DNA of 64,000 bases from Bretschneidera sinensis (lineage: Eukaryota > Streptophyta > Magnoliopsida > Brassicales > Akaniaceae), in NCBI GenBank assembly GCA_023935145.1, contig CM043702.1, forward strand, positions 76,192,820 to 76,256,819, in the 5' to 3' direction. The notes under the pieces were generated by a model. The model did not search any database. It saw only the letters and a program-made list of their open reading frames with translations, and was not told the DNA's origin. Position numbers and translations under genes: made by a program. The first letter of the stretch is position 1, and each line of letters opens with the position of its first letter. Positions 24,501 through 36,640 of this stretch are shown here, piece after piece.

Positions 24501-26990
24501 GAAGATTTTGGAATACTTAGACACCACTAAATGAAGTTAAACCCCAAAAAATACTCATTCGGAGTCACCTCTAGGAGATTTCTTGGATTCTTGGTTACTC
24601 AGTGGGGAGTAGAAGCCAATCCTAAGAAGATAAAAGAAATTATGGACATGAGCCCTCCTCACAACATCAAAGAGGTCCAACGATTGATCAAATGCATTGT
24701 TACTCTCAATCGTTTCATGTCAAAATCGACTGAGAAATAATTACCCTTCTTCAAAGTGATAAAAAGGAAAAAAAAAACTCTGCGTGGACCGAAGACCATC
24801 AAATAGCCTTCGAGGAACTTAAAGATTACATGAGATCACCATCGCTCTTAACCAAGTCTGTCTCCAGGGGAGAAGTTCTTTCTCTACATCACAGTATGTC
24901 AAGATATGGTGGCCTCGGTTTTGATTAGAGAAGAAAATGGGGGTCAAAAGCCTATCTATTATGTTAGTCGAGTTCTCTACAATGCTAAAACAAGATATAT
25001 TCTCATCGAAAAGCTGGTATACACTCTCCTGGTCACAAATCGAAAATTGAGGCTGTATTCCCTAGCCCACATCGTCACTATACTGACTGATTGGCCCTTT
25101 AGGCAAGTGCTTCATAAACTTGACATCTTGGAGAGGTTGGTAAAGTGATCTATATGATTGGGAGAGTTTGACATCTATTATAAGCCTCGAACAACAATCA
25201 AAGCTCAAGCCTTGGCCGACTTCATAGTGGAGATTATGTTCTCCAAAATGCCCTCCGAGAGGTAAGAATTTGAAGAAAGCAGACTAGCACCTAGATGGAC
25301 ACTTTATGTTGATCGGTCCTTAAATAATACAGAAAGCAGTGCTGGACTTATCTTCAACAGCCTTAAGATTCTTACGATGGAATATGCCCTTAGGTTCGAG
25401 TTCAAAACCTCAAACAATAAAGTCGAGTTTGAGGCATTGCTTATAAGAATGAAGCTTGCAAAGATACTAGTAGCTCAGACCTTGGAAGTATTCAGTGACT
25501 CCCAACTTGTGGTTAATCAGATGATTGGTGAATATGAGGCCAAGGGAGTAAAGATCATTAGATACCTAAGAAAGCTCGTGAACTTGTCGCAACCTTCAAG
25601 AAAAAATAGATAACACAAGTGTCTCGACCATAGAATTCAAAAACGGATGCATTGGTAAAGCTTACCACTTCCAAGTTGTCCGATCTCATTCGAACAATCT
25701 ATCTTGAAACTCTTGCCGCACCTAGCATCGATGAGACCTCAATCATGCTAGTTCCTGAAGAACAAACTAGGATGGACCAGATCCTCTAGTATTTGAGAGA
25801 TGGAATACTCCCTAATCAAAAGAATGTAGCTAAAAAGATCATATCCTACTCTTCACAATATACAATCATTTAAGGACAATTTTACAAGAAGGGACTCACA
25901 ACTCCTTATTTGAAATGCTTCGGGTTGACCGATGCAGACTACACTCTCTAAGAAGTCCAAGAAGGCATATGCAGAACCACTTTGGAGGTTAAGCTCTGGC
26001 TTAAAAAAATACTTCGACATGGATATTACTAGTCTAAGATGTTGCAAGACGCCACAAACATGGTAAAAAAATCTAGGACATGTCAGTAATATACCTCTGT
26101 ATCACAACAACCTGCTAATCTGTTGATATATATCACCAGCCCTTTTCCCTTTGCCATGTGGGGTATGGATATTCTTAGTCCCTTCTGATAATCTCTAGGG
26201 TAGAGGAAGCATCTAATAGTCACCATCAACTATTTCACCAAATAAACGAAAGTCGAGCCCCATGCCAAAATCACTTACTACAAGACCCAGGAGTTCATAT
26301 GAAAGTTCATCGTGTGCCTATTTAGTATACTGAGGATACTCGTCACCAATAGCAAAAATCAGTTTGATAGCTCTCAGTTCAAATATTCCTGCTGAGACCT
26401 CGAGATTGAATACCACTTTTAGTTAATAGCTACCCTCAGGCTAACAACCAAACCGAAGTAACTAACAGAACTGTCCTACAAGGAATTAAGAAGAGACTCG
26501 AAGATACTAACAAAAAATGGTTTAAACACTTATCGAACGTCCTCTAGGCCTACCAAACAACTACACAGACTCCAATCGTAGAAACTCTTTTCTTTCTAGT
26601 CTATGACTCGAAAAAAATCATCCCCCTCGAGATAGAGGCACCTTCAATATGGGTACAAAACTTTGACGAAGCGAACAATGAAGTTTCCCTCAAAATGAAT
26701 GCCGACATGATCGACAAAGTAAGAGACAAAGCTCAGATCAAGCTTGCTACTTACCACTAGAGGGTTTCATGTTATTACAATTCTCGCGTCAAAGGAAGGA
26801 AATTCAGGCTGCATGATCTTATACTTAGAAGAATAGAACTATCTCATCCTCAAGAGATAAGAAAACTCCTCCCAAACTGGGAATGACCCTATCACATCAA
26901 AAGATTCTGTTGAGCAGGAACCTTCGAGCTTGAAAACCTCAGTGGTAATCCAATACCTCAAACTTAGAATACTGAGAATCTCTAAAAGTT
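21504..26990 (+). pseudogene. G2 gag-pol, decayed
   Basis: Starts at the ATG matching that of G1 (MPP, then a stop). Gag lies at about 21504-23000. The pre-protease region has VAGGQSSQARKAYTRSI, parallel to VAGGGSRARSRSYARSI in G1. The protease site reads AENGSSTNIL (about 23322-23351) where G1 has VDNGSSADIL, so the catalytic Asp is Glu. RT runs from about 23960 (NKPIIQKKSSFTPEQQ) to 24740, with EVYIDDMLVK at 24433-24462. RNase H is at about 25300-25610 (LYVDRSLNNTESSAG). Integrase runs from about 26100 to 26890 with ANNQTEVTNRTVLQGIKKRL-like sequence. More than 20 stops and several frameshifts. No product expected. Confidence 0.85.
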
Positions 26991-27119
26991 CATTAGTAGG
27001 GCTCACCTTTTTGTTCCAATTATTACTTTTTCCTAAGTTATGTAGCTTCCAAACACTAATAATAAAAGAATGATTTCATGCAAGTTCAGTTCCATGCTAA
27101 TCTCCTGTTTACTTAATAG

Positions 27120-27380
27120 GGAAGGGCCTCGAGTTCTTTCCTTCTTTAGAATATTACTAAAAGCTAAGAGAAAGGCCCCAAACTCCTTTCTCTTTGAGAT
27201 ACCTATTTCACAAAAATCAAGAGAAGGGCCCTGAGCTCATTCCTTCCTCGGAATAACTACACAAACAAAATATGAGGAGAAAATCCCTGAGCTTTTCCTC
27301 AGATCTCTTAACCATTGAGAAATGAGGCTTGAGATTTCTACTTCTCCAGACTTTTTGCAACCTAAACAAATAATCAGTAA
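27120..27380. repeat. About 50-bp degenerate tandem repeat after G2 pol (4 copies)
   Basis: Units carry gggcc(t/c)cgag or gggccctgagct then a ttccttcctcgg-like block, at about 27125, 27174, 27227 and 27282 (spacing 49-56). The third unit, ctgagctcattccttcctcgg, resembles the 52-bp unit ctgagctattgatcttcctcgg found near 44881 beyond the antisense gene. Confidence 0.6.
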
Positions 27381-27479
27381 TGTGAAATTCTAAACTCAAT
27401 ACAAAAATAGACAAAGAGAAAGGTTCCCTTTCATTAAACTTAGAAAAATTTTACATAGATAGGGGCACTATTGGCCTTA

Positions 27480-28159
27480 CATGCATAAAACTAAAAAGAA
27501 AAAGAAAAATGGGGGAGAGGGAAGGGCACTAGTGGCCTAAATACATAAATAGATAAATGTGTGTCTACTCATCCTCTACTACCTCGACATCTTCTCTTTG
27601 CTCAACTTCTCGCACTTTAATATCGGTCTCATATCCCTACTCGACATCTTGGCCATCCCCAACTGCTACCATGGTCTCGTCATCGGAAAGCTCATCTGTA
27701 GAGAAGTCCAAGTCAAGGAAGGCCTCAATAGCCTTGCACTTAGCCTCTTCAAAGCTATTGAGGTAGAACTTCCCCCTACAACATCAACCGCGACTAATAA
27801 CTCCTTGGATCCCTTGAAGACCTCAACAATCCTTTTTTTAGTTACCTATCTTTCAGCCGCCATGACATCAAACAACTGATACTCTTTGATAGTGTAATTT
27901 TGAGCCTTGATCATCTAAGCATTTAGTGCTGAGTTGGCTTCATCTGTGCTTAACAACTTACCCGTTAGAAGCTCAATCTCCTCATCCTTCAAAAAAATGA
28001 TAGAGTGTTATTCCATGACCAAGGCCTGATGCTCCTCTAACTTCTTGTTGATGTCAAAAAAGTGGCGGGACATCACACCCGAGATAATTCTTGACTGAAA
28101 GGAAAAAGTAGAGTCAGGACTCTTAACCATAGACCAATTAATATAAGGAACAAGTGGAT
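27480..28159 (-). pseudogene. G2 antisense accessory gene, C-terminal part (exon 2, distal)
   Basis: Minus strand, to the left of C1. It reads a helical stretch with HFFDINKKLEEHQALV and KDEEIELLTGKLLSTDEANS, then KRIVEVFKGSKELL, and ends in an acidic tail FSTDELSDDETMVAVGDGQ…EDVEVVEDE. A coiled-coil region followed by an acidic C-terminus is typical of the putative gypsy-type transposon protein carried by Tat-type elements. Interrupted by stops. It continues from the piece at 34053-34836 once C1 is removed. Confidence 0.6.
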
Positions 28160-29139
28160 TGTTAGGATTTGTCTAAAGATTAAACAGGTTGAAGAATGAA
28201 GCTTCATTAAGCCTTGGCACCGCACTTCAGAAAGTGTGCGCTTCAGTGCCTACCAAGAAGAAGTGTTCAGCCCCAGGTGTGAGCCGCATCCTAGGAGGTG
28301 TGCACCTCACCCCCTCAATAAGGAAGAGTCTTTTGGCCAGGTGTGTGCCGCACCTCAAGGAGGGTGCGTCACGGTGCTTAGAAGAAGGAGGAAGTGTGCC
28401 CTAGCTTGAGCCGTGGCCTACACTGTTCTGAGCCGTTGGGCCAGGCACATTTGATGCCTCCTAACCAACACTTTGGATTGGTGCGTGGGACTTGGTTAAA
28501 ACGTACAGGATTACTTAGACTCTTAAAGAGCCATGAGTTTTTGGTTCTTGAGATCTAAGGGTGGAGATTGATCTCCAACATTGGATGAGGAAGTCATTAC
28601 CCTGTATAAAGGGTCATCTAGAAGCCATTCAAGGATGATGTGAGGTAAGCATCTAGGTGATGTGAATGTGCAGAACGTGTGTGAAATAGAACATGTGCAT
28701 GTGTGTGAAATAGAACACATGGTGTGTGAGAGTGCAAAGACACTAAACATAGGAGAAAGACTCATTCAAGAGAGGCTGGTTGTTTAGAGAGAGAGTACTA
28801 TAGATTGGGATTCAAGGGCCTTGTAAGTGGAGTTTTCTTGGGGAAAATTCCAGGGAAACTCAAGTCCTTAACACTTTCTTTTTCTCTTCTTGTGTTCTTC
28901 AAGAACAAAAAGTTTCTTGAAGAGGTGTTGCTGTAACTTGTAAGAACTCATTGATTTAGTGTAGAGAGCTCAGAGGAGCCCACGAGGACGTAGGCACATT
29001 GCCGAACCTCGATAGCAAATTGCTTGTGTTCTTTCTTTGATTGGTTTGATTCCTGTTTTGTTTCAGTTTTATAACAAGTTATTCTAGACTTGGGTGTTTG
29101 GAAGATCACCACCTGGGCATCTTGAGGTGATTTCCAACA
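28160..29139 (+). repeat. 5' LTR of C1 (980 bp)
   Basis: TGTTAGGATTTG…GATTTCCAACA. A TATA-like tgtataaaggg lies near 28602. U3 has a GC-rich 64-bp tandem repeat at 28220-28390. Confidence 0.95.
28220..28390. repeat. 64-bp tandem repeat in C1 U3 (about 2.6 copies)
   Basis: Units begin ccgcac or ccgcat at 28220, 28284 and 28348, each with a (g)gtgtgcgcttca-like block after it. GC-rich against an AT-rich background. A related array exists in the 3' LTR (about 33149-33290) and, more decayed, in the C2 LTRs. Confidence 0.8.
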
Positions 29140-29140
29140 G

Positions 29141-29152
29141 TGGTATCAGAGC
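29141..29152 (+). other. Primer binding site of C1 (tRNA-Met type)
   Basis: TGGTATCAGAGC one base after the LTR end, the standard initiator-Met tRNA complement used by many copia elements. Confidence 0.95.
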
Positions 29153-29449
29153 TAGTACAACTAGGTATCGGAGCAAGAACAGGAGGTTATCGGAGCAAGA
29201 CTCCAAGAATCAAAGGTCAACTTCTTGGGTGATTCAAGAACGGAGTAGAGATCAATATTTGATCGTATTCTTGAGGTGATTCAAGAACGGAGTAGAGATT
29301 AATATCTGATTGTGTTCTTGAGGTAATTCAAGATTGCAGTAGAGATCAAGATCTGATCGTGTTCTTGAGGGTAATTCAAGAGTGGTATTGAGATCAATCT
29401 TTGATTGTGTCGTTGAGATTTAGAAGAAGTTGGAAAGAAATTATGGGTG

Positions 29450-32400
29450 CTGCATAAATCTTGGGATTTTCTCCGTAAGATAGGTTCAAATTTCATTATT
29501 GAGAAGTTTCATGGAAAGGGAGACTCTGCCCTTTGGAAACAGAAAATCAAAGAGGTTCTTATACAACAAAAGATGGACTTGGCGATTGGAAAATATGACG
29601 TTTTTCTAGCAATTATCACGGAGGTCCAACAGAATGAGATGAAGAAGATAGCATACAACACCATCTTTCTGAACATGTCGAATAGTGTCACAAGGAAGTG
29701 TGGAGACTCGGAAGATCCAACTATCATATGGAATAAACTAGATGAGTTATTTTTTACCAAGACTCTCCCTAATAAGATATATCTTCTGAAACAAATATTT
29801 ACTTTTAAAATGGATCATAATAAAGAGTTGCAAGATAATCTTGATGTGTTTAATAAACTAGTTCAAGATTTGGCTAGTTATAGTATAACATTCGCGGATG
29901 AACAATTGACTGTTATGTTATTGAATTCTCTTCCTGATTATTTTGAAAGTTTGATTAATGCTATTGAATAAGGAAGAGATACATTAACCAAGAAAATTTT
30001 GATCAACGCTATAAGGGCTCATGATTTCAAAGCCAAGATGAGGGAAGCATCAAGTGGAGAAAGGTTGTTCATTAGAGGAAGGCCAGCAACTTGAAATGGC
30101 AGTAGCATCCATGGCAACTACCGAGAGAAATCAAAGGGTAGAGGGCAGAGCTATAGGAGATCGCATTCCAAACCAAAGTTTGAAGGGAAGTGATGCTACT
30201 ACTGTAATAAAGAGGGTCATTTCAAGAAAGATTGCAAGAAGAAGTTGTGGGATGAGAGAGGAAGAAGCCATACCAACAATGGAGAGGTTTCGGTTGCCAA
30301 AGGAGAATAGCAAGATGATGTTCTTGTTGTGTGCTCAAATGTAAGCAGGAGGCAAGGCAGCGAGAAATGGATCTAGATTCTGGGTGCACTTATCACATGT
30401 GCCCTCACAAGGATTGATTCAAGAATTTCAAGGAAACCAATGATGGAAAGATTTTCTTGGGAAATGATACTTTTTGCCAAGTGAGAGGGATATGAGACAT
30501 CCAATTGAAGATGTTTGATGGAGTCACAAGGCTGCTGCAGAATGTGAGGTATCTTTCAGATTTAGAAGAAATTTGATCTCATTGGGGCAGCTAGATTCCA
30601 TGGGGTACACATACAAAGTAGAAAGAGGAATGATCAAGGTAACCAAGGGATCTTTGATAGTGATCAAAGCAGCAATAAAGGATGGTCTCTATGAGATGAT
30701 CAGAGAAATAAAAATCAAGGATCAAGTAGCAAGCTTGATGGCTGAGATGGATAAGGCAATAATTTGGCACAATCACTTGGGACATATAAGCGAAAAGGGG
30801 CTGCAAGTTCTCAGCAAGAATGGTCTACTTGATGGTGATAAGGTAGAGAAACTTAATTTCTACGAATGTTGTGTTCTTGGGAAGCAACATCGGGTCAGCT
30901 TCAACACCGGAGTGCATAAGTCTAAAGAGATTCTTGATTACATTCATGTAGATCTTTGGCGACCAGCAAGAACACCAACATAGGGAGGTAATCGTTACTT
31001 TCTGCCTTTAATTGATGATTATTCAAGAAAGATTTGGGTTTATTTACTTAAAAATAAAGTAGATGCTTTGAATAAATTTATGGTGTGGAAAAAGTTGCTG
31101 GAGACTCAAACAGGCAGGGTAGTTAAGGTGTTAAGAACCGATAACGGTTTAGAATTTTTTAATAAGGATTTTGATAAATTCTATGAGTTAAATGGGATTC
31201 TAAGACATAGAACGGTTGTAAAAACCCCTCAGCAAAATGGAGTTGCTGAGATGATGAATAAGAACCTTAGGGAAAAGGTTAGGTGCATGTTAAATGGATC
31301 CGGATTACCCAAATGTTTTTTTTTTGGGGGGAAAGTGGTGTTTACTACTGCGTATTTGGTTAATAGATCACTCTCTAAGGCTGTGGCCTTTAAAACTCCC
31401 GAGGAGATGTGGAGTGGAAATCCCCCTGAGTTGAACAACCTTAAGACTTTTGGATGTGCTGCGTTTGCACATCAAAAGGATGATAAACTTAGCCCAAGGT
31501 CTAGAAAATGTGTGTTTTTAGGATATAAAGAATGGGCTAAGGGGTATAGGTTGTGGTCCTTAGAGCCTAAATGATTTAAACTCATAATAAGTAGGGATGT
31601 CATTTTTAAAGAACATTTATTTCCCTATTTGGAGAAAACTAACCCTGTAGGGGATAATGAGCAAACTAGTTCGGTATTTGTGGAGCATAGCATCAAGGAA
31701 TATTCAGTTCAGGGCGAGTAAGGAAAGTGAAAGGGATCAGACCAGGTAGAGCCCATTGATGAAGGCCAAGCTCAAGACAGTTGAGAGGAGGTTGAACTAA
31801 AAGGGGATGATGCAGCAAGTCAGAATGACTATCAGTTCATAAGGGATCGGCAAAGAAAGCTGGTCAAACTTCCTTTGAGATATGGTTTTGTGGCTACAAA
31901 TGTAGCAGCTCCTTGGATAGAAGAAGGGATAAGTGAACCAGAGACTTATATTGATACTATAGGATATAAGGATTCACTAAGATGGAAGCTAGCTATAGAG
32001 AAAGAAATTGATTCTTTGAGGAAGAACAACTCTTCGGAATTGGTGCACATTGAAAACAAAGAGTTATGGATTGTAAGTGCACTTACAAGATTAAAGAAGG
32101 GAACTCTCCAGGGGATGAAGTCCGAAACAAGGCTAGGCTGGTGGCGAAGGGGTTCACGCAAAGAGATGACAGAGATTTCACAGAAACCTTTTCACCTGGA
32201 TGCAAGGTGGAGGAAGTTGTGATTATCATCATCTATGTCGATGATATGCTGTTGGTTGGGAATAGTAGGGAGAGGATAGAAAGGTTAACATCTCAACTCA
32301 GTAAGGAGTTCGAGAGGAAGGATCTTGGCCTTACACAAAAGATCCCTGAGATGAGAAGAATTCGAGAAAGGGAGAGAAACGGGTTGAAGGTTTCTCAGTC

Positions 32401-33038
32401 TTCCAATATAGAAAAAGTGCTGTACAACTTTTCTATGGAAGATGGTAAACCAGTGAAGATTCCTCTTGCTGGTCATTTCAAGATCTCCAGCGAACAATGT
32501 CCTAGAATAGATGAGGAGAAGAAGGAAATGAAAAAGGTCCCTTACTCTAGTGCGGTTGGATCAGTCATGTTCATGTTGGTAAGCACTAGACCTAACATTT
32601 CTCAGGCAATTAGAGTTCTCAGCAAATTTGTGAGTAATCCCGGAAAGAAGCTTTGGCATGGGATGAAGTGGTTGCTGAGGTACTTAAAGGCTCAGTGGCA
32701 GCCGGTGGTAGCACTCTCAATAACTAAGGCTGAGTACATAGTGACTACAGAAGCCATAAAAGAGGCTATATAGAACAAAGGGTTGTTAGACAAGTGGAAG
32801 GTCCTAAAAGAGCAGGTGGTGGTGTATTCGAATAGCTAAAGTGCGTTGCATTTGTGCAAGAATCCGGTGTTGCATGTGAGGACAAAGTATATGGATGTTC
32901 GGTACCATTTCATTCGGGAAAATGTTACAAAAGGATGCATTCATGTGGACAAGGTGGCCATGGAAGAAAATCCTATAGATTTAGACTTCTTAGGATTAGA
33001 GTTAGTTGATATGGTAACTCAAGTTGAGTTTGGATCAT
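29450..33038 (+). pseudogene. C1 gag-pol, stops and two in-frame deletions
   Basis: Gag at 29450-30330 (NFIIEKFHGKGDSALWKQK) with an intact zinc knuckle CYYCNKEGHFKKDC near 30200. The protease site LDSGCTYHMCPHKD is at about 30373-30414. GAG-pre-integrase WHNHLGHISEKGLQVLS is at about 30770. The integrase core is at 31020-31574 (RTDNGLEFFNKDF, PQQNGVAEMMNK). RT and RNase H at 32066-32773 lack about 98 residues compared with C2 between FTETFSP and KVEEVVII, removing the first catalytic Asp, and about 60 residues after RYLK, removing the RNase H core. YVDDMLLVGNSRE is still present. Frame is kept across both losses, but stops elsewhere make it dead. Confidence 0.9.
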
Positions 33039-33090
33039 GAGTTCTCTGCACAATGGTTTCGGGTTTAATCGCTTAGACAAAGGTAGAGAT

Positions 33091-34052
33091 TATTAGTATT
33101 TGTCTAAGGATTAAACGGATCGAAGAATAAAGCTTCATCAGGCCTTGGCGCCGCACCTCAGGAAGTGTGCGCTTCAGCACCCAGCAAGGAGAAGTGTTCA
33201 TCCCTAGGTGTGCAGCGCACCCCAGGAGGTGTGCGGCTCACCCCCCAGCAAGAAAAAATCTTCTGGCCAGGTGTGCGCTGCGACGCTTAGAAGAAAGATG
33301 AAGTGTGCCCTGGCTTGAGCCGCGGCCTACCCTGTTCTGAGCCGCAGTGCCAGGCACACCTGATGCTTCCTGACTAACACTTTGGATTGGTGCGTGGGAC
33401 TTAGTTAAAATGCACAAGATTACTTAGACTCTTAGAGAGCCATGGGTCTTTGGTTCTTGAGATCTAAGGGTGGAGATTGATCTCCAAGATTGGATGAGGA
33501 AGTCATTGCCCTATATAAAGGGTCATCTATGAGCCATTCAATGATGATGTGAGGTGAGCATCTAGGTGATGTGAATGTGTAGAACATGTGTGAAACAGAA
33601 CATGTGAATGTGTGAAATAGAACACATGGTGTGTGAGAGTGCAAAGACACTAAACACAGGAGAGAGACTCATTCAAGAGAGGCTGGTTGTTTAGAGAGAG
33701 TAGTATAGATTAGGGATTCAAGGGCCTTGTAAGTGGAATTTTCTTGGAAAAAATTGAAAATTCTAGGGAAACTCAAGTCCTTATCACTTTCTTTTTCTCT
33801 TCTTTTGTTCTTCAAGGACATGAGGTTTCTTGAAGAGGTGTTGCTGTAACTTATAAGAACTCATTGATTTAGTGCAGAGAGCTCGAAGGATCTCACGGGG
33901 ACGTAGACACATTGCTGAACCTCGATAACAAATTGCTTTTGTTCTTTCTTTGATTACTTTGATTTCTGCTTTATTTCGATTTTATTACAAGTCATTCTAG
34001 ACTTGGGTGTTTGGAAGATCACCACCTGAGCATCTTGAGGTGATTTCCAACA
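33091..34052 (+). repeat. 3' LTR of C1 (962 bp)
   Basis: Starts tattagtatttg (TG changed to TA) after a short purine stretch (aaaggtagagat) and ends GATTTCCAACA. TATA box ctatataaaggg near 33521. Confidence 0.95.
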
Positions 34053-34836
34053 TGGATGCATTACTTTGGAGATCAACTCCTCTTGTATGCTGGAGAGGAA
34101 CTCCAAGCCTCCATAGTCATAACAACCATGTCCCGAAGGAGAATTCCCTTGATAAGGTGCTTCATAGCGATCTAAGGGTTCCCAAATACTGAGTCCCCTC
34201 GCTTCACAAACCAGTTCGGTCTCAAGACGTCAGTGGTCGAAGAACCACTAGCTGGGGATTATAGAGCTATCACCGAGGAGCTATGAGGGGGGGGGGAGTA
34301 AGACTCTTGACCTTGGTAAGGGGTGTTGGAAGGAGAGGAGTAGTCTTAGAAAGCTCCTGAGAGGACAGTCCTTGCCTCTTCTTCTCAGTTGGTTGACTGC
34401 CTTCTTGAAGCTTCTTCTTTTTAGCCCTCTTGGCTTTTTTTTCTAGATCTGGGCAATATTAGACTGCATATTTTCAAAAGTAAAGAAAAATATCAGACAA
34501 CCAATTATAAAAAAAGAAAAAAGAAAAAAGTGAACACTTCAAGATTATACCATCTTCAGGGCAGATGCCGAGTCTAGCTAACTCAATGTCGCACTCTAAA
34601 ATTGAAATCTCTATGGCCCCGATAACTATGTTCTTCATCGTTTCTTCCTTAGGCTTACAAAGGGATGACTTCTTATTTCTTCTCAGATAGGTCAAGTCCC
34701 ATTTCCTTTGGACCCCAAAACTACTCTCACTCTGAATAAAGAAAAAAAAATCTTCCACTATTTGACAGAAGTGGGATTTCCCTCCCGCACCCTCGTTTTT
34801 ACCCTTTGGATTATGACAACCCAACCATACTCTACA
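34053..34836 (-). pseudogene. G2 antisense accessory gene, middle part with an intron
   Basis: Minus strand between C1 and T2. The end of exon 1 reads CRVWLGCHNPKGK, then FCQIVEDFFF…VQRKWDLTYLRR…ILECDIELARLGICPED. A donor G|GTATAATC follows at 34551/34550 and an acceptor TATGCAG|TC at 34464/34463 (87-bp intron, phase 1). In the frame set by that splice, exon 2 gives a Lys-rich run KKAKRAKKKKLQEG, a Pro-rich part SLTPPPHSS, and VLRPNWFVKRGDSVFGNP, which has the look of this protein family in Tat elements. A TAA right after the splice and later stops show decay. T2 removed, exon 1 joins the 43680-43970 piece in frame. Confidence 0.65.
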
Positions 34837-36538
34837 TGATGGCGGTGAAGAAAAAAACATTTATGGTCTCTATGGAGTGGTGAGGAGAGAAAAAAAATAT
34901 TTTAAAGCTTTATAGTCTCTTCGTGACTTCATTTTTATTGTTTACCAAATCCTGTTTGGTTTCTTTCTTTCTTCAATTTAAATTTCTTAGCAAAAAATTA
35001 TAAAGAAAATTTCTCCAATATTAGAGAAAGTTTAGTCATTCAATTACAATAGCAAGACTTGATCATATTTGAGGTAAATTTTCAATAAGACTCATAACTA
35101 AATAGTTTTATTGTTTGAATTAAGTTATGAAACAATAAGATTTATGGAAGTTTATGATTAGGTGTTGGTGATTAGCAATCTAAAAAAATTGCTGAAATAA
35201 GCAGGAAAGGCAAAGAGGTAATCCACATGTAGCTTTAAGTGCTATGTGGTGAGTTAGATTTACTTTTAGTAATTGAGACCAGTAAAAATATGAATTTATG
35301 ATATTTGAATGAATTATAATGATTTAATGATGTATTTTCCGTTAAGTATGATAATTGACTGATTTATTGATTAGGGATTAAATAGTATGTTGAATATTAA
35401 TTATATAAGAATTTATATTTTAAAATGATGGGTTAATAAAAAATATGCTGAGAATTTATATGAAATTTCTGAAAATATGATTGAAAAATTTATATAATAT
35501 ATGAGGAGACAATTTAATAAATATGATAAAAATAATAATTTTGACAACGAGCTAGATAGTTGAATTGAATGCTTTGATGTATGCTTGCTTGCATATTATT
35601 GCTCATATGCATAAATGGGAAGACCATAAAGGCAACTGGTCTGGTTGAGAAGACTAGGAAGGCAGTTGGTATGGCAGAAAAGACCAGGAAGGTAGCTAGT
35701 CTAGCTTAAATATGTTGACATGTGGGAAGACATTCCCAGATGATAATATGAAATGATCTGATGAGAAAGACAGAAAGAAAAATAATTTAAATTCATGCAT
35801 TATATTTGTTTTAAATATTTATATTTAACTCCTGAGATGCTAAAGAATCAGTTTTGAGTATTAAATGATTGATAAATAGATGAGTCTCATAATGAGACAA
35901 TTTTGATGATAGATAAATAGAAAGGATGACATTATAAAAAATTATTTTATTGATTGTTTATATGATGTGAACTTTATGATGATATTGAATTAGAAATATT
36001 AGTTTGATAAAATATATGAGACATATGTATTGAAATATGATAGCCTGATAATTTAATTATTAAGGGAAATTGATAAATGATTGAATTAGAATGTGAGAAG
36101 AGCTAAATGGTTAATTATACTAATTTAACAATGAATAAATATAACTAGAAGTATATAATCGAGTACTTCTAGTAAATTTAATTCACTGAGCTTGTGAAGC
36201 TCACTCCTTATTGTTAAATAATTTCATCTAGTGGGCAGAACAAATAGATTTGTGAGCTGAGATTCAGACTGAGTTATTATATGTAAGTCACGTGGTCCAT
36301 ATCCTCAAACTAATGGAAGAAAAAAAAAGAAAAAAAAATTGTAAATATTCATGCATAATATGTTGTATATATTGTTTCAGTTGAGATTTTAATAATGTAA
36401 CTCTCCTGTTGAGGGTTGAGGATTGATGTATGTATATATTTTCAGTTAGTGTATGTTTTATATTGTTGCAATCGTGTTGGGATTTCAAAACATGACGACA
36501 CCGTTTCATGGGTGGCCAACCCGAGATGGGTCGTTACA
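34837..36538 (+). repeat. 5' LTR of T2 (1,702 bp)
   Basis: Starts TGATGGCGGTGAAGAAA and ends GGGTCGTTACA. The start is chosen by alignment with the 3' LTR start TGTGAAGCGGTGAAGAAA; three bases either way is possible. Three copies of a 30-bp unit occur near 35620-35705. Confidence 0.8.
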
Positions 36539-36542
36539 ATTT

Positions 36543-36554
36543 TGGTATCAGATT
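36543..36554 (+). other. Primer binding site of T2 (tRNA-Met type, two changes)
   Basis: TGGTATCAGATT, four bases after the LTR end, against the usual TGGTATCAGAGC. Confidence 0.8.
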
Positions 36555-36640
36555 ATTAGCTTTTATGATTCTGTAGATTGCATAAAAATTTAAAGAAGTG
36601 GAAGATTTAAATAAACTACATTTTATTGCAGAGTTAAAGG

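Larger units (their letters stand above)
28160..34052 (+). mobile_element. Tork-like Ty1/copia retrotransposon C1
   Basis: 5,893 bp with LTRs 28160-29139 and 33091-34052, a tRNA-Met-type primer site, gag-pol on the plus strand and a perfect TSD tggat (28155-28159 and 34053-34057). Domain order (protease, integrase, RT, RNase H) and RT motifs are copia, closest by eye to the Tork/Tnt1 group. Same family as C2 but opposite strand. It inserted in exon 2 of the G2 antisense gene. Confidence 0.95.
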
